Counted from the first letter of the stretch, positions 42,951 to 52,738 are shown. The stretch: 64,000 nt of DNA from CBDAUN01 sp965214875 (GCA_965214875.1 OZ243980.1:3534001-3598000); one strand, 5' to 3'. Translations and numbers: made by a program. Notes: generated from the sequence alone by a model not told the origin.

Positions 42951-43940
42951 TCAGGGCATTGCTCGGCGAAGCGATTCGACCTGGTCGCGATCAAGCTTCG
43001 TTATCTCGGCAACCTCTTGCGCACCGACACCTCGTCGCAGCAGATTCGAGGCAATTTCCTGACTCCTCTGCTCCAGACCTTGCTCCAGACCTTGCTCCAG
43101 ACCTTGCTCCAGACCTTGCTCCAGACCTCGTTCCAAACCTTCCATTCGCCCCTCCTCCCGGAATGCATCAACCGCTGAGCGAACCATCTGTCGTTCCTCC
43201 AATGTGTTGGTTTCAAATCTCAAGACATCTTCTGGCTTGATGTCGTCATTGCACTGGCAAATATAACCGATTACTGCCTGCAACGCATCATCCCGCTCTT
43301 CTTCGGGGACGTACTTGATACGTCCTATCAGGTCCGCCCAGTCGCTGGTATTAAAACTCCTGCTGATCGACATCGCCCGAATGTATATGTCAATTCTAGT
43401 TTTGTCCACCAAACCACGACGGTCCAGCTCATGCACATCGATGAGCAGACATCGAAAACTGATCGCAAACTCCGACAGCATAGCGCGATGCTCTTTTGGA
43501 ATGTCAGCAAAAAGATCCGCGAACTCGACGCTCTCACAACCGCCTGACTCATGCTGACGAACCACAATCGGAATCACCAGCGACTCAAAATCGCTTTTCA
43601 TATACAGCAGAAACTGGTCCCGTGCCACCTGCTTGACCAGATTCTTGTCTTGGTAACTCTTATGCTCAAACAAGAGCAATATTCGGGCTCTGAGACCGGT
43701 TTGTTTCAACGCGACCGAATACACAAGGTCGGTATCCTTTTGCTGAATCCCGAAAAACACAAGCGCACTGGGCTCCAGTCGCATCGTCGACCAGTCGACT
43801 ATTTCGAGCAATGCCTCTCGTGCAGCCTTTTGTAGCAGAGTAGCGACATTTTCCGGCTTTTGAAAGACATGCTTGAAGAATGAGTCGTGATATCCGGCCA
43901 GAATAAGTTCCGAGCCGGGCTGTTTCTCGGGCTGTGGCAT
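42951..43940 (-). CDS. Rpn-family recombination-promoting nuclease / putative transposase (PD-(D/E)XK)
   Basis: 329 residues. It starts with the family HDSFFKHVFQKPENVATLLQ. The nuclease core is LLFEHKSYQDKNLVKQVARDQFLLYM (Glu and Lys of the ExK active site), then PIVVRQHES. The C-terminal tail contains five consecutive GLEQ repeats after GLER, giving a charged helix, and ends in EVAEITKLDRDQVESLRR, a short helix-turn-helix-like motif. Rpn proteins promote RecA-independent recombination; relatives are implicated in phage defence. The 12-bp DNA units encoding GLEQ can expand or contract. Confidence 0.85.
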   Translation of the reverse strand: MPQPEKQPGSELILAGYHDSFFKHVFQKPENVATLLQKAAREALLEIVDWSTMRLEPSALVFFGIQQKDTDLVYSVALKQTGLRARILLLFEHKSYQDKNLVKQVARDQFLLYMKSDFESLVIPIVVRQHESGGCESVEFADLFADIPKEHRAMLSEFAISFRCLLIDVHELDRRGLVDKTRIDIYIRAMSISRSFNTSDWADLIGRIKYVPEEERDDALQAVIGYICQCNDDIKPEDVLRFETNTLEERQMVRSAVDAFREEGRMEGLERGLEQGLEQGLEQGLEQGLEQRSQEIASNLLRRGVGAQEVAEITKLDRDQVESLRRAMP

Positions 43941-44449
43941 CAGATGTGGATTCTCTTAATGGATAATGTTCAGTTGCATGCTTTTGCCCCAATATCTTGA
44001 TAAAAACGTGCTTGACACCGCAACATCGAACTTGGTAATGGAGAAACCGCCTCCAACACTGGTTTCAAACCAGCATCCAATTGTTGATTGAACGAGAGTC
44101 AAGCGTCAAATTTCACAATGATGCGCCACCTAAAAACAAGATTAGCGGCCAACAACACAATTGACTGACGCGGTCAAGCCGACTGCATCAGTTTAGAAGC
44201 TCTGGGCAAGCTGCATTATAGCATAGCATTGTTCTATTTGCGACCAGAAATTTTTTTCGAATAACTCCAACCGGAATCATGCAGGCATTGCAACACAATG
44301 TCTGGCGTTCATTTTTGATTCCGCTTTGGCACGAGACTCACTGCAATAGATTTGACTCCCGCCTGCGACAAAAAATCTCACCCCTATCCCAACGTAAATA
44401 AATCAGCAACCGTAATTTTGCAAAAAAAAATTCTCCTAAATTGATATAC
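43941..44449. other. Intergenic region before the ABC exporter operon
   Basis: About 510 bases, AT-rich toward the right. No gene I can support; it ends in the promoter/operator of the ABC operon. Confidence 0.5.
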
Positions 44450-44469
44450 TGTATTAGTACTCTATTACA
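44450..44469 (+). promoter_or_regulatory. Candidate YtrA-type operator
   Basis: TGTATTAGTACTCTATTACA, an imperfect palindrome centred near AGTACT, about 37 bases upstream of the ATPase start and overlapping a TATACT-like -10. YtrA-group GntR regulators bind AGTA-containing palindromes at this position and are encoded in the same operon, as here. Confidence 0.5.
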
Positions 44470-44505
44470 ATAAGCCACTTCCCTTTGACAAGGAGCGCTC
44501 ATGTC

Positions 44506-45348
44506 ATGGTCGAAATGAACGACGTGCAGTTCAACTACGCAAAGAATTCTGTCTTCGCAAATCTCAGTCTGAAACTTGAAGCTGGAAATATCTATGGACT
44601 GCTTGGCATCAATGGTGTCGGCAAGTCCACGCTGCTCAAGCTGTTATCTGGATTGCTGTTCCCCGCATCAGGCAGCATCGATGTGCTTGGCTATCAACCG
44701 GCCAAGCGGTCGCCCGGACTGCTCTCACAAGTATTCATGCTATCAGAAAACCCTCACCTGCCGGAGATTTCCGATCAGCTCTACATATCGAGCCTCTCGT
44801 CGCTTTACCCTAATTTCGATCGTGACCACCTAGAGCGGCTTCTTACGAAGTTTTCAGTGCCCAAGGGTCGAAAACTGCGCAACCTCTCGCTCGGTGAGCA
44901 AAAAAAGTTTCACCTTGCATTCGGCCTAGCATGCCGTCCTGCGATTTTGATTCTTGATGAACCGACCAATGGGTTGGACATCCCATCAAAAGGGATTTTT
45001 CGGAGCACGGTCGCAGAAGCCCTAGCGGATGACCGCATATTCATCGTCGCAACCCACCAGGTAAAGGATGTAGAGCATCTGATCGATCGCCTCCTAATAC
45101 TTCATAACGGCGACCTAGTCTGTGATTTGGGCATACACGAAGCTTCCTCCCGACTTCGCTTCTGCGAAACACCTCACTGCCCCGAACCAAATGCCGATGG
45201 CCTTCTTTACGCAGAGCCTTCCATAGGCGGCTACGCCTCCGTGTGGAAAGAGCCCGGTATGAGCGACAGTCGTCCCGACTTGGAAATGCTGTTTAAGGCG
45301 GCGATTTCCCAACCGCGCGAGTTCATCGAGTTCACCCGCGACGAGTAG
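44506..45348 (+). CDS. ABC transporter ATP-binding protein (YtrB/bacitracin-resistance type)
   Basis: About 280 residues from the ATG at 44506 (AGGAG 11 bases upstream; a TTG at 44485 would overlap that site). Walker A GINGVGKSTLL, signature LSLGEQKKFHLAFGL (degenerate LSGGQ), Walker B ILILDEPTNGLD, switch VATHQVKDVEHL. It forms an exporter or lipid-II-stress system with the permease five bases downstream and the GntR gene that follows. Confidence 0.88.
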   Translation: MVEMNDVQFNYAKNSVFANLSLKLEAGNIYGLLGINGVGKSTLLKLLSGLLFPASGSIDVLGYQPAKRSPGLLSQVFMLSENPHLPEISDQLYISSLSSLYPNFDRDHLERLLTKFSVPKGRKLRNLSLGEQKKFHLAFGLACRPAILILDEPTNGLDIPSKGIFRSTVAEALADDRIFIVATHQVKDVEHLIDRLLILHNGDLVCDLGIHEASSRLRFCETPHCPEPNADGLLYAEPSIGGYASVWKEPGMSDSRPDLEMLFKAAISQPREFIEFTRDE

Positions 45349-45353
45349 CGCCG

Positions 45354-46178
45354 ATGGAACAAAACTTTTCCTTTCGAAGAATCGGCATCCTCATTCGACA
45401 TGATTTCATGATCGAATGGCGTACCTACGCACTGCTTGGCGGTTTGACCGCCTTGCTGTATTTCTTGCTGACATTGGAAGACTACCTCGAAGGCGCACTC
45501 GACCCATCACCCTATCCGTCCATGTTCGGCTACGCATTATTCATTTGGGGTCTTTTTTTGACAACCAGTCACGCGTTTCGGCCATTGCACAAATCAACCA
45601 GCAGGGAATCGTACTTGCTGATGCCCGCATCCGCACTGGAGAAAGTGCTTGCTCGCCTGATCCCGCTCACCGTTGGTCTTGCTATCTCTCTAATCTTGTT
45701 CATTTTTTTGATCTCATGCTTTATCGAAATGGTTCTCTTTGCGCTTTCTGGGATTTGGCGCCCGCCATTCAACCCGTTCGACATCAGTGTCGCTGAGATG
45801 GTCGCGACCTACATTTTGATTCAAGCGCCCTTTTTTCTAGGTGGCGTTTGGTTTCGGAAACTCTCTTTGCTTACCACCGCCATAATCTTGATTCCAATAC
45901 TATCCCTTCTTCTGGCCTCCGCATTGGGTGGCGGCTACGCCGCCATTCGCTATCTGAACCTCGGACCATGGGCAGCGCAAAGCTTGCATGGGTATGGCGG
46001 CGACCTCGGGAACTTCTACCTCGACCAATGGTGGAATTCCGATTTCAACATTACCGACCACATCAACTTCGATTACGTCATCTGGGCATTCCAGGCAATT
46101 CTGATTGCTCTTCCGCCAGCACTTTGGTGGATTGCATGGCTTCGGCTCAAGGAAGCGCAGGCGCCCCATGGAGTTTAA
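45354..46178 (+). CDS. ABC-2-type transporter permease
   Basis: 274 residues, six membrane segments (LLGGLTALLYFLLTL, YALFIWGLFLTTSHAF, PLTVGLAISLILFIFLISCF, TAIILIPILSLLLASALGG, FQAILIALPPALWWIAW). There is no signature family motif beyond the operon pairing with the ATPase. Its last bases overlap the regulator start. Confidence 0.8.
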   Translation: MEQNFSFRRIGILIRHDFMIEWRTYALLGGLTALLYFLLTLEDYLEGALDPSPYPSMFGYALFIWGLFLTTSHAFRPLHKSTSRESYLLMPASALEKVLARLIPLTVGLAISLILFIFLISCFIEMVLFALSGIWRPPFNPFDISVAEMVATYILIQAPFFLGGVWFRKLSLLTTAIILIPILSLLLASALGGGYAAIRYLNLGPWAAQSLHGYGGDLGNFYLDQWWNSDFNITDHINFDYVIWAFQAILIALPPALWWIAWLRLKEAQAPHGV

Positions 46179-46560
46179 CGACCCAAGAGGCATCTATCTG
46201 CAAATCGCCGACCGCATGCGTGAACGGATTTTGAGCGCCGAATGGAACGACGGCGAGCGAATACCTTCAGTGCGCGAAATGGCGGTAGAACTTGGCGTCA
46301 ACCCCAACACAGTCGCAAGAAGCTACCAAGTTTTAGTTGAACGCCAATTGATCGTCAACCATCGCGGCAAGGGCTACTTCATCACCGACAACGCGGCCGA
46401 ACGCATTTTGACCGACATGAAAGAAGAGTTTATGAAGCGAGAACTGCTCAAAATTGCACGCAAGATGCGGATGCTCAGCATTGAGCCTGACGAGCTTTAT
46501 TCGAAATTGAACGCACATAGCCGTGCTTTGCAAAAAGTAGAGGGAAAGCAATCAAAATGA
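46168..46560 (+). CDS. GntR-family regulator, YtrA subfamily
   Basis: 130 residues from the ATG at 46168, overlapping the permease end by 11 bases. Winged helix GIYLQIADRMRERILSAEWNDGERIPSVREMAVELGVNPNTVARSYQVL and a very short C-terminal helical tail, as in YtrA regulators that repress their own ABC operons. It is encoded after the transporter rather than before. Confidence 0.9.
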   Translation: MEFNDPRGIYLQIADRMRERILSAEWNDGERIPSVREMAVELGVNPNTVARSYQVLVERQLIVNHRGKGYFITDNAAERILTDMKEEFMKRELLKIARKMRMLSIEPDELYSKLNAHSRALQKVEGKQSK

Positions 46561-46865
46561 AATCTAGCACTAAGAATCTACTGTTGCTCATCGCCATTCT
46601 TGCAACCATCATTTTCGCACTGAGCTACTGGGTGGCCCACACGATTTTGACCGCGCATGAGACGCATATACCCATCCAATCGCACCGAAGCGATCAAACG
46701 ATGAAGTGCGCTGAAAATGCCATGCTTTTTGCGGCCGGCGCCCATCGACAACCTCTAAAGGATATTCAAACCTGTGACCGCATGTCATCTCCAAAAGTGA
46801 TTTCGCAAACAGATTTCGAAAGATCCAATCCTCGGAAGACGCAAGCCATGCAGCGCAAAGCGTAA
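46557..46865 (+). CDS. Small single-pass membrane protein
   Basis: 102 residues, overlapping the regulator stop (ATGA). N-terminal membrane helix LLLLIAILATIIFALSYWVA, then a hydrophilic tail with two cysteines. No family recognised. Last gene of the operon; the IS481 element begins 128 bases later. Confidence 0.65.
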   Translation: MKSSTKNLLLLIAILATIIFALSYWVAHTILTAHETHIPIQSHRSDQTMKCAENAMLFAAGAHRQPLKDIQTCDRMSSPKVISQTDFERSNPRKTQAMQRKA

Positions 46866-46993
46866 ACCCCGGATTGCGATCATGCGCTGGCAACTCGAGC
46901 TTCAGCCAGCAAACCAAAGAACTGTTCTTGCGGCAATGGCGAGATTTGCTCCGGCAGGCTTGCAAGCCTCGAAACATCGATGCTCATGCCTGC

Positions 46994-47940
46994 TGTCCGG
47001 GTTCAGATACATGTGAGACCGCCCGCCTCCTCCCGAAGGACGTAGTCCGAAGGGAGGAGGCGGGCGCGCGAAAATTTTTCAGGTAGCATAGTGCCTAACA
47101 AAAATCCAACAGCCGAAAGGCGGGAGATAGCGCTATGCAAATCAAATATCCGCACCGCAAATTTTATCGCCTCGACGCGATCCGCGACGAACTTTCGCCG
47201 CAGGCCGCCGAGCGCTTCGACAATCTCGCGCTGTTCGACCAGCTTCGCCTCGAGGGCGCGACCGAGGCGACCGCCCTGAAGGCGATCGGCTGCTCCCGGG
47301 CCACGCTCTACCGCTGGAAGCGGCGCCTGCGCGAGCAGGGCGTCCGCGCCCAGGCGGCAACGCAAGTTCGACCGCCACGCCCGCCGCTGGCGCTACGGCA
47401 CCCGCGGGCGAAAGCCCGGCCAGATGGTGCAGATCGACCACATGAGCGTCGCCATCGAGGCCGGCTTCTGCGTCAAGGAATTCAAGGCCGTATGCCCGGT
47501 CTCGAAGCTTTGCTACATGCGCGCCTACTCGCGCGCCACCGCCGCCTGCGCCTCGACGTTCCTGGACCACCTGATCCGCCAGGCGCCGTTCGATATCGAG
47601 TCGGTGCAGGTCGACGGCGGCAGCGAGTTCATGGCCGAGTTCGAGACCGCCTGCCAGCGCCGCGGCATCGAACTGTTCGTGCTGCCGCCCAGAAGCCCCA
47701 AATATAACGGCTGCGTCGAGCGCGCCAACGCCGCCGGCCGCTGCGAGTTCCACCAGTCCTGCGCCGGCGAGCTCAGCGTCGGCGCCCTGAACGTCGAGCT
47801 GGCCGAATTCGAGCGCTTCCGCAACGCCTGCCGGCCGCACCAGGCGCTCGGACAAACGGCGCCCATGCAGGCGCATAGCCGGAACTTCAACCAAAGCGCG
47901 CTTGCCGCCTAAAAAGTCTCACATGTATTGAACCAGTACA
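46994..47940. mobile_element. IS481-like element, 947 bp
   Basis: Ends TGTCCGGGTTCAGATACATG (46994) and, inverted, TGTACTGGTTCAATACATGT (ending 47940). A 5-bp duplication CCTGC flanks it (46989-46993, 47941-47945). TGT ends and a short target duplication fit IS481. A long GC-rich hairpin (GCCCGCCTCCTCCC and complement, ~47020-47066) lies just inside the left end and could block transcription from outside. Confidence 0.85.
47135..47912 (+). pseudogene. IS481-like transposase, frameshifted
   Basis: The first frame (from 47135) carries a helix-turn-helix: EATALKAIGCSRATLYRWKRR. The catalytic core continues in another frame from about 47363: RKFDRHARRWRYG, GQMVQIDHMSV (first Asp), ESVQVDGGSEF (second Asp) and PKYNGCVERANAAGR (Glu), ending RPHQALGQTAPMQAH. 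A deletion plus frameshift near 47350 separates them; the total is shorter than usual for the family. Confidence 0.8.
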
Positions 47941-48011
47941 CCTGCTTTACAGAGTTGAAAACTATGGTTATCATTGAACGAAATGTTTTTCGTTAAGGAG
48001 TAACCACTAAA

Positions 48012-48947
48012 ATGAAGAAAGCAAAATGCATTGTACGAGCCCTTGCCGCAATATTCGCCGTCGCCGCCTTTCAAGGCGTAGCGATAGCAGACCCCATCAA
48101 GGTAGCAATCAACGATTGGACCGGACAACATATCTCGGCCCACTTTGCCAAGAAACTGTTCGAAGAACTCGATCATGAAGTAGAGCTAGTAGCCGCTGGA
48201 ACCGTGCCGCAATTGGTTGCGATCGCCGATGGCTCTTTACATTTTCAGCCAGAGTTTTGGGACAATAACGTTGGTGACATCTATCACAAAGCCGTCGATG
48301 CTGGCGACATAATCGTCATTGACGAGCTTGGCCTTGAACCTCGGGAAGGCTGGATCTATCCACCCTACATGGAAGACAAGTGCCCTGGCCTGCCCTCGTA
48401 TCAAGCACTTTACGACTGCGCGCAAGCATTTGCCGCAACCGATACATTCCCGAACGGCCGATTGATCACATACCCGGCGGATTGGGGTACGCGCTCGTCT
48501 GATCTGGTCAAGCTGATCGGAATGCCATACAAGCCGATACCGGGCGGGTCCGAAGGCGCCATGCTTGCAGAGATCAAAAGCGCACTGGCTGCCGAACAGC
48601 CGATATTGATGATGTTCTGGCAACCACATTGGATTTTTGCTGAAGTGCAGATGAACTGGGTCGAATGGGACGCGCCGCATGGCACTTGCGATGAAGCGCA
48701 GCAAGCGCGAGGCGACGCATGCGGCTTTGCGCAAGCCAACGTGTTAAAAATCGCTTCCAAGTCGTTTGCGGAAAACTACCCCGATGCCGCGAAGCTGGCT
48801 GAGATGATGGCACTGACCAACGATGTGCAAAACGCGCTCATTCTGGAAGTCGACGGAAACAAGCGCGATGTCGAGGAAGTTGTAGCCGAGTGGATGGCCG
48901 CCAACGAAAACCTCTGGAAACCTTGGATCAAGGCGGCAATGATGTAG
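48012..48947 (+). CDS. Glycine betaine/proline-type ABC transporter substrate-binding protein (ProX/OpuAC-like)
   Basis: 311 residues, strong AAGGAG site, signal peptide (IVRALAAIFAVAAFQGVAIA cleaved before DPIK). OpuAC fold with VAINDWTGQHISAHFAKKL, DGSLHFQPEFWDNN, YPADWGTRSSDL and PILMMFWQPHWIFAE. Tryptophans in these loops suit a quaternary-ammonium ligand. It could supply betaines to the N-methyl-glycine oxidoreductase pathway at the window start; that link is inference. The IS481 copy ends 72 bases upstream. Confidence 0.87.
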   Translation: MKKAKCIVRALAAIFAVAAFQGVAIADPIKVAINDWTGQHISAHFAKKLFEELDHEVELVAAGTVPQLVAIADGSLHFQPEFWDNNVGDIYHKAVDAGDIIVIDELGLEPREGWIYPPYMEDKCPGLPSYQALYDCAQAFAATDTFPNGRLITYPADWGTRSSDLVKLIGMPYKPIPGGSEGAMLAEIKSALAAEQPILMMFWQPHWIFAEVQMNWVEWDAPHGTCDEAQQARGDACGFAQANVLKIASKSFAENYPDAAKLAEMMALTNDVQNALILEVDGNKRDVEEVVAEWMAANENLWKPWIKAAMM

Positions 48948-48960
48948 CACTCAACCATCT

Positions 48961-48986
48961 GCGGGTACGCCGGCAACGGCGTACCC
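48961..48986 (+). other. Hairpin between binding-protein and ATPase genes
   Basis: GCGGGTACGCCG / CGGCGTACCCGC, a perfect 12-bp stem with a 2-base spacer, no T-run. Such stems after binding-protein genes stabilise the upstream mRNA segment and lower downstream expression. Confidence 0.6.
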
Positions 48987-49018
48987 GCCTCCTTCATGCT
49001 CTACAAAGCGTCGTTGCC

Positions 49019-50095
49019 ATGTCTTCAAAGGCCGCGTCCACTGCCAAATTAAGCTGCAAGAACCTGTGGAAGCTGTACGGTCCGGGCGCTGATAGCTATC
49101 TGCAGGATCAAAGTCGACTGCCGCAAAGCGGAGGAGACGCCTTCAAGCTTGCACAGCACATCCGCGATCAAGGTGGCATCATCGCTGTTGCGGATGTCAA
49201 TTTCGACTTGATGCCAGGCGAGATTTTCGTGATCATGGGGCTTTCTGGCTCCGGCAAGTCGACCGTTGTGCGCTGCCTGTCTCGACTTGTAGAACCCACT
49301 TCAGGAGAAGTCCTGCTTGATGGACAGGACCTTCTCGGCGCCTCCTCCAAAGAGCTGATTGATTTTCGGCGATACAAGATGGGAATGGTGTTTCAAAGCT
49401 TCGGCCTGCTGCCGCACCTTAATGTGATTCAAAACGTCGCCTTTCCGCTCAAGCTGCAAGGCATGCCGGAGCGCGAGCGTCTGACACGCGCTGAGCGGGT
49501 CATCTCTCTGGTCGGGCTTGAAGGGCGCGAAGACAGCTATCCAAGCCAGCTCTCTGGAGGTCAGCAGCAGCGCGTCGGTATCGCGCGTTCGCTCGCAGTC
49601 GAGCCCGAAGTGTGGTTTCTGGATGAGCCATTCAGCGCGCTAGACCCGCTGATCCGCCGCCAGATGCAGGACGAGTTTCTTCGACTGCAGCAAGAACTGC
49701 ACAAATCAATCGTGTTTATCACGCACGATTTCCTCGAAGCGCTGCGCATTGCCGACCGCATGGCAATCATGAAAGATGGCGCTGTCGTGCAAATCGGCCG
49801 GCCTGTGGAATTGATTCTAAACCCGGCAGACGACTATGTGCGCGAGTTCACCAACGACGTGCCATGGGAAATGATTCTGACCGCCGGCGACATCGCCTCG
49901 GACGGCGCGCCTCCGCCTGAGGCGAGAGAAGTGCGCGCTGATGCCAAAGTGTGCGACCTGCTCCCCTACCTTGCCTCCAACGAGGCCGGCGTTGCAGTTC
50001 GAAGTGACGATGATTCGCTGACCCACTTGACTGCGCAGGATTTCATCAGCGCACTCGCAAGCGGAATGTCCGAATCATCGACGACCAAGCATTGA
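49019..50095 (+). CDS. Glycine betaine/proline-type ABC transporter ATP-binding protein (ProV-like)
   Basis: 358 residues from the ATG at 49019. N-terminal extension CKNLWKLYGPGAD as in ProV/OpuAA, then Walker A GLSGSGKSTVVR, FQSFGLLPHLNVIQNV, signature LSGGQQQRVGIARSL, Walker B VWFLDEPFSALD, FITHDFLEALRIADR. A C-terminal ~90-residue extension may be a degenerate CBS-like regulatory part. The permease begins four bases after its stop. Confidence 0.92.
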   Translation: MSSKAASTAKLSCKNLWKLYGPGADSYLQDQSRLPQSGGDAFKLAQHIRDQGGIIAVADVNFDLMPGEIFVIMGLSGSGKSTVVRCLSRLVEPTSGEVLLDGQDLLGASSKELIDFRRYKMGMVFQSFGLLPHLNVIQNVAFPLKLQGMPERERLTRAERVISLVGLEGREDSYPSQLSGGQQQRVGIARSLAVEPEVWFLDEPFSALDPLIRRQMQDEFLRLQQELHKSIVFITHDFLEALRIADRMAIMKDGAVVQIGRPVELILNPADDYVREFTNDVPWEMILTAGDIASDGAPPPEAREVRADAKVCDLLPYLASNEAGVAVRSDDDSLTHLTAQDFISALASGMSESSTTKH

Positions 50096-50099
50096 GCAA

Positions 50100-52163
50100 G
50101 TGCGCGATAACTCTAAGCATGCCCTAATCGTCTGGCTGGGCATCGCTGCCGCCTTGGCGGTCTGCACTGTCTTGGGCGACAGTCTGGGCTTTCTCTACAA
50201 ATATCCCGACAGCCTCGTGTTGCCGGCAACCGGGCCAATGAACCAGGCGATGATCTGGTTCGTCGACGTGTTCGGCTGGCTGTTCAAGGCGATCGCGTGG
50301 GCATTCGACTGGCCAATTCTGTTTGCAAAAACCATGCTGCACGCGGTTCCTTGGTTTGCGGTTCTGCTGCTCGCCACCTACATCTCGTATCGTGCGGGCG
50401 GACGCGGTCTAGCGCTTTTTTGCGCACTGAGCATCCTCTACATGGTGACATTCGGCTACTGGCCAAAGTCGTTGAACTCGTTTTCGCTGGTTGTCATCTC
50501 AATTCCGCTGGCTGTCGCGCTCGGCTTCGCGCTCGGCATTTGGGGGTTTTTGTCTGAGCGCGCGCACCGGATCATCATGCCAATCCTCGACTTGATGCAG
50601 ACCATTCCGGCGTTCGCCTATCTGCTGCCGATTCTCCTGCTCTTCGGCTTCGGCACCACCGTGGGTCTGGTCGCTTCGGTGCTATACGCGTTCCCGCCCA
50701 TGGTGAGAAATACGATCATCGGGCTGCGCAGCGTACCGGCCACGATCATCGACTCAGGCCTGATGAGCGGCGCGACCTCTTCACAGCTTTTCTGGAACGT
50801 AAGGGTGCCCACCGCCAAGCGACAATTGCTGCTGGGCGTCAACCAGACCACGATGGCATCATTGTCGATGGTCATCATCGCCTCGATTATCGGAGGCACC
50901 GAAGACATCGGCTGGCAGGTGCTTTCGACCATACGCAAAGCGCAATTCGGCGAAAGCGTCTTCGCCGGCATCGTCATTGCACTAATGGCAATGATCCTAG
51001 ATCGGATCACCGCAGGATTTGCAGCGCAAAGCGGGACGGACTTGCAGCGGCGCGGGGGGTGGCTGATTTGCGGAACGCTGGTGCTGCTCGCGATTATCGT
51101 CGCTCAGTTCGTGCCCTTGATGTCCGTCTGGCCAAAAGCATGGATCATCGATCCGGCTCCGGCGGTCAACCAAGGATTGGAGTGGTTTTTTGTCGAATAT
51201 CGTGAAGCGCTTGAATCCATCAAGGCGGTAGCGTTCTTCTATCTGATGCTGCCGATAAAGATCGGGCTTGAATCAGCGGTCACCCCCTTCACCTGGGGCT
51301 TTTCGGTAACACCCCTAATCACCGGGATGTATGCGGCAGTCTGCTTGGGCGTTACTGCATTGCTTGCGATCAAAGGGCGCACTTTGCTGGCGGTCTGGAT
51401 AGCTTTGCTGGCGATACTGCTCTACAGCGGGCTTGCCGGGACGGCATGGGTCGGGCTTTGCCTGGTGATTGTGGGTATCGGGTGGCAAGCTGGCGGCAAG
51501 CGGCTCGCAATGTGGATTGCGGCTGGATTGGCATTTCTTCTGATTATGGGAATCTGGGAGCAGGCAGTGGTGTCGCTTTATCTTTGCGGGGTCGCCGTGC
51601 TGCTGGCATTTGGCCTTGGCAGCGTCATCGGCGTGTGGGCATCGGAAAGCGGCGCCGTTTCAAAAGCGGTGCGCCCGATTATAGATACGCTACAAACCAT
51701 GCCTTTGTTTGTGATTCTGATACCGTTCGTCATGGTATTCAAGATCGGCGAGTTCACCGCGCTGCTGGCGATTGTAGCGTTTGCAATCGTGCCGGCCATA
51801 CGCTACACGGAGCATGGCCTGAGAAACCTGCCGCATGACGTAGTCGAGGCGGCAACCGCATTGGGCAGTACGCGGATGCAGCTGCTGTTCCAGGTCAAAC
51901 TTCCACTCGCCTTGCCATCCATCATGCTTGGACTGAATCAGACCATCATGTTCGCCATCTCGATGCTTGTGATCACCGCGCTGGTCGGCACCAGCGATCT
52001 GGGCCAGCAAATCTATATCGGACTTGGAGATGGCGATTTCGGCATCGGCATGACCGCTGGCATCGGCATGGCAATAATCGCGATGATTGCAGATCGCATC
52101 ACACAGAATTTTAGCCGCAAGATGCAAGTGAAACTAGGCTTGCGCACACAGGTCGCCGCATAG
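50100..52163 (+). CDS. Double ABC permease for glycine betaine-type substrate (fused ProW-like)
   Basis: 687 residues with two complete binding-protein-dependent permease domains in one chain. Each has its own EAA loop (GATSSQLFWNVRVPTAKRQLLLGVNQT and GSTRMQLLFQVKLPLALPSIMLGLNQT) and matching MASLSMVIIASIIGG / FAISMLVITALVG stretches. About a dozen or more membrane segments. GTG start four bases after the ATPase. A covalent dimer replaces the usual homodimer of ProW. Confidence 0.9.
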   Translation: MRDNSKHALIVWLGIAAALAVCTVLGDSLGFLYKYPDSLVLPATGPMNQAMIWFVDVFGWLFKAIAWAFDWPILFAKTMLHAVPWFAVLLLATYISYRAGGRGLALFCALSILYMVTFGYWPKSLNSFSLVVISIPLAVALGFALGIWGFLSERAHRIIMPILDLMQTIPAFAYLLPILLLFGFGTTVGLVASVLYAFPPMVRNTIIGLRSVPATIIDSGLMSGATSSQLFWNVRVPTAKRQLLLGVNQTTMASLSMVIIASIIGGTEDIGWQVLSTIRKAQFGESVFAGIVIALMAMILDRITAGFAAQSGTDLQRRGGWLICGTLVLLAIIVAQFVPLMSVWPKAWIIDPAPAVNQGLEWFFVEYREALESIKAVAFFYLMLPIKIGLESAVTPFTWGFSVTPLITGMYAAVCLGVTALLAIKGRTLLAVWIALLAILLYSGLAGTAWVGLCLVIVGIGWQAGGKRLAMWIAAGLAFLLIMGIWEQAVVSLYLCGVAVLLAFGLGSVIGVWASESGAVSKAVRPIIDTLQTMPLFVILIPFVMVFKIGEFTALLAIVAFAIVPAIRYTEHGLRNLPHDVVEAATALGSTRMQLLFQVKLPLALPSIMLGLNQTIMFAISMLVITALVGTSDLGQQIYIGLGDGDFGIGMTAGIGMAIIAMIADRITQNFSRKMQVKLGLRTQVAA

Positions 52164-52738
52164 GCTTTGGTATTAATTTTTTCGCTTGATACTGAGGTTT
52201 CTCGATCAAATTGCGAAGTGTGCAATACCTCTCGATTTGTGTGATTCCGAAACACTGCCCGGTGGAGAATCATGGTATGAAGCGGGTGGTCAATCGCGGC
52301 ATAAGGGCGGATAGTGAATAACAACCATTGCCTGCACTAAGTTTGATTTTCGTCCGAGGCCGGAAGGTCAAAGGACCAATGGCCGCCGAACAACTCCAAC
52401 CGCAGAGATGCCATAACCATGCTAGAACACCTGAACCTACCTTTAACAGGCAGCAACGGACAAGAAGTGCGTCTATTGCGAAAATCATCGAAAAAATGTC
52501 TGCGATGCTCACGTTCCGCATTCGCAAGACGGCAGCTGCACAGCCGCGTCATTCGCAATTTACTCACCTAGATTTATGATAAATATGTCGCGTTGATCCC
52601 GCAATGAAGCACATGCTGTTGCGGTATAATCATCACAGTTAGTCTGCTGCTTGTCTCAGCAGCTCAGTTGTGGAAAATTGTCGCAACACTCCGCAAAACG
52701 CAAAGCCGCGCCAAACCTCACTTAAAAGCACCCGTCCA
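52164..52738. other. Intergenic region before proC
   Basis: About 575 bases without a supported gene or structured RNA; frames on both strands are short and featureless. Confidence 0.5.

Noticed and set aside
43070..43140. CRISPR-like short direct repeats
   Set aside because: 12-bp units without spacers, in frame inside the Rpn gene and coding GLEQ.
47142..47894. 250-codon minus-strand frame
   Set aside because: Antisense shadow of the IS481 transposase, whose catalytic motifs are on the plus strand.
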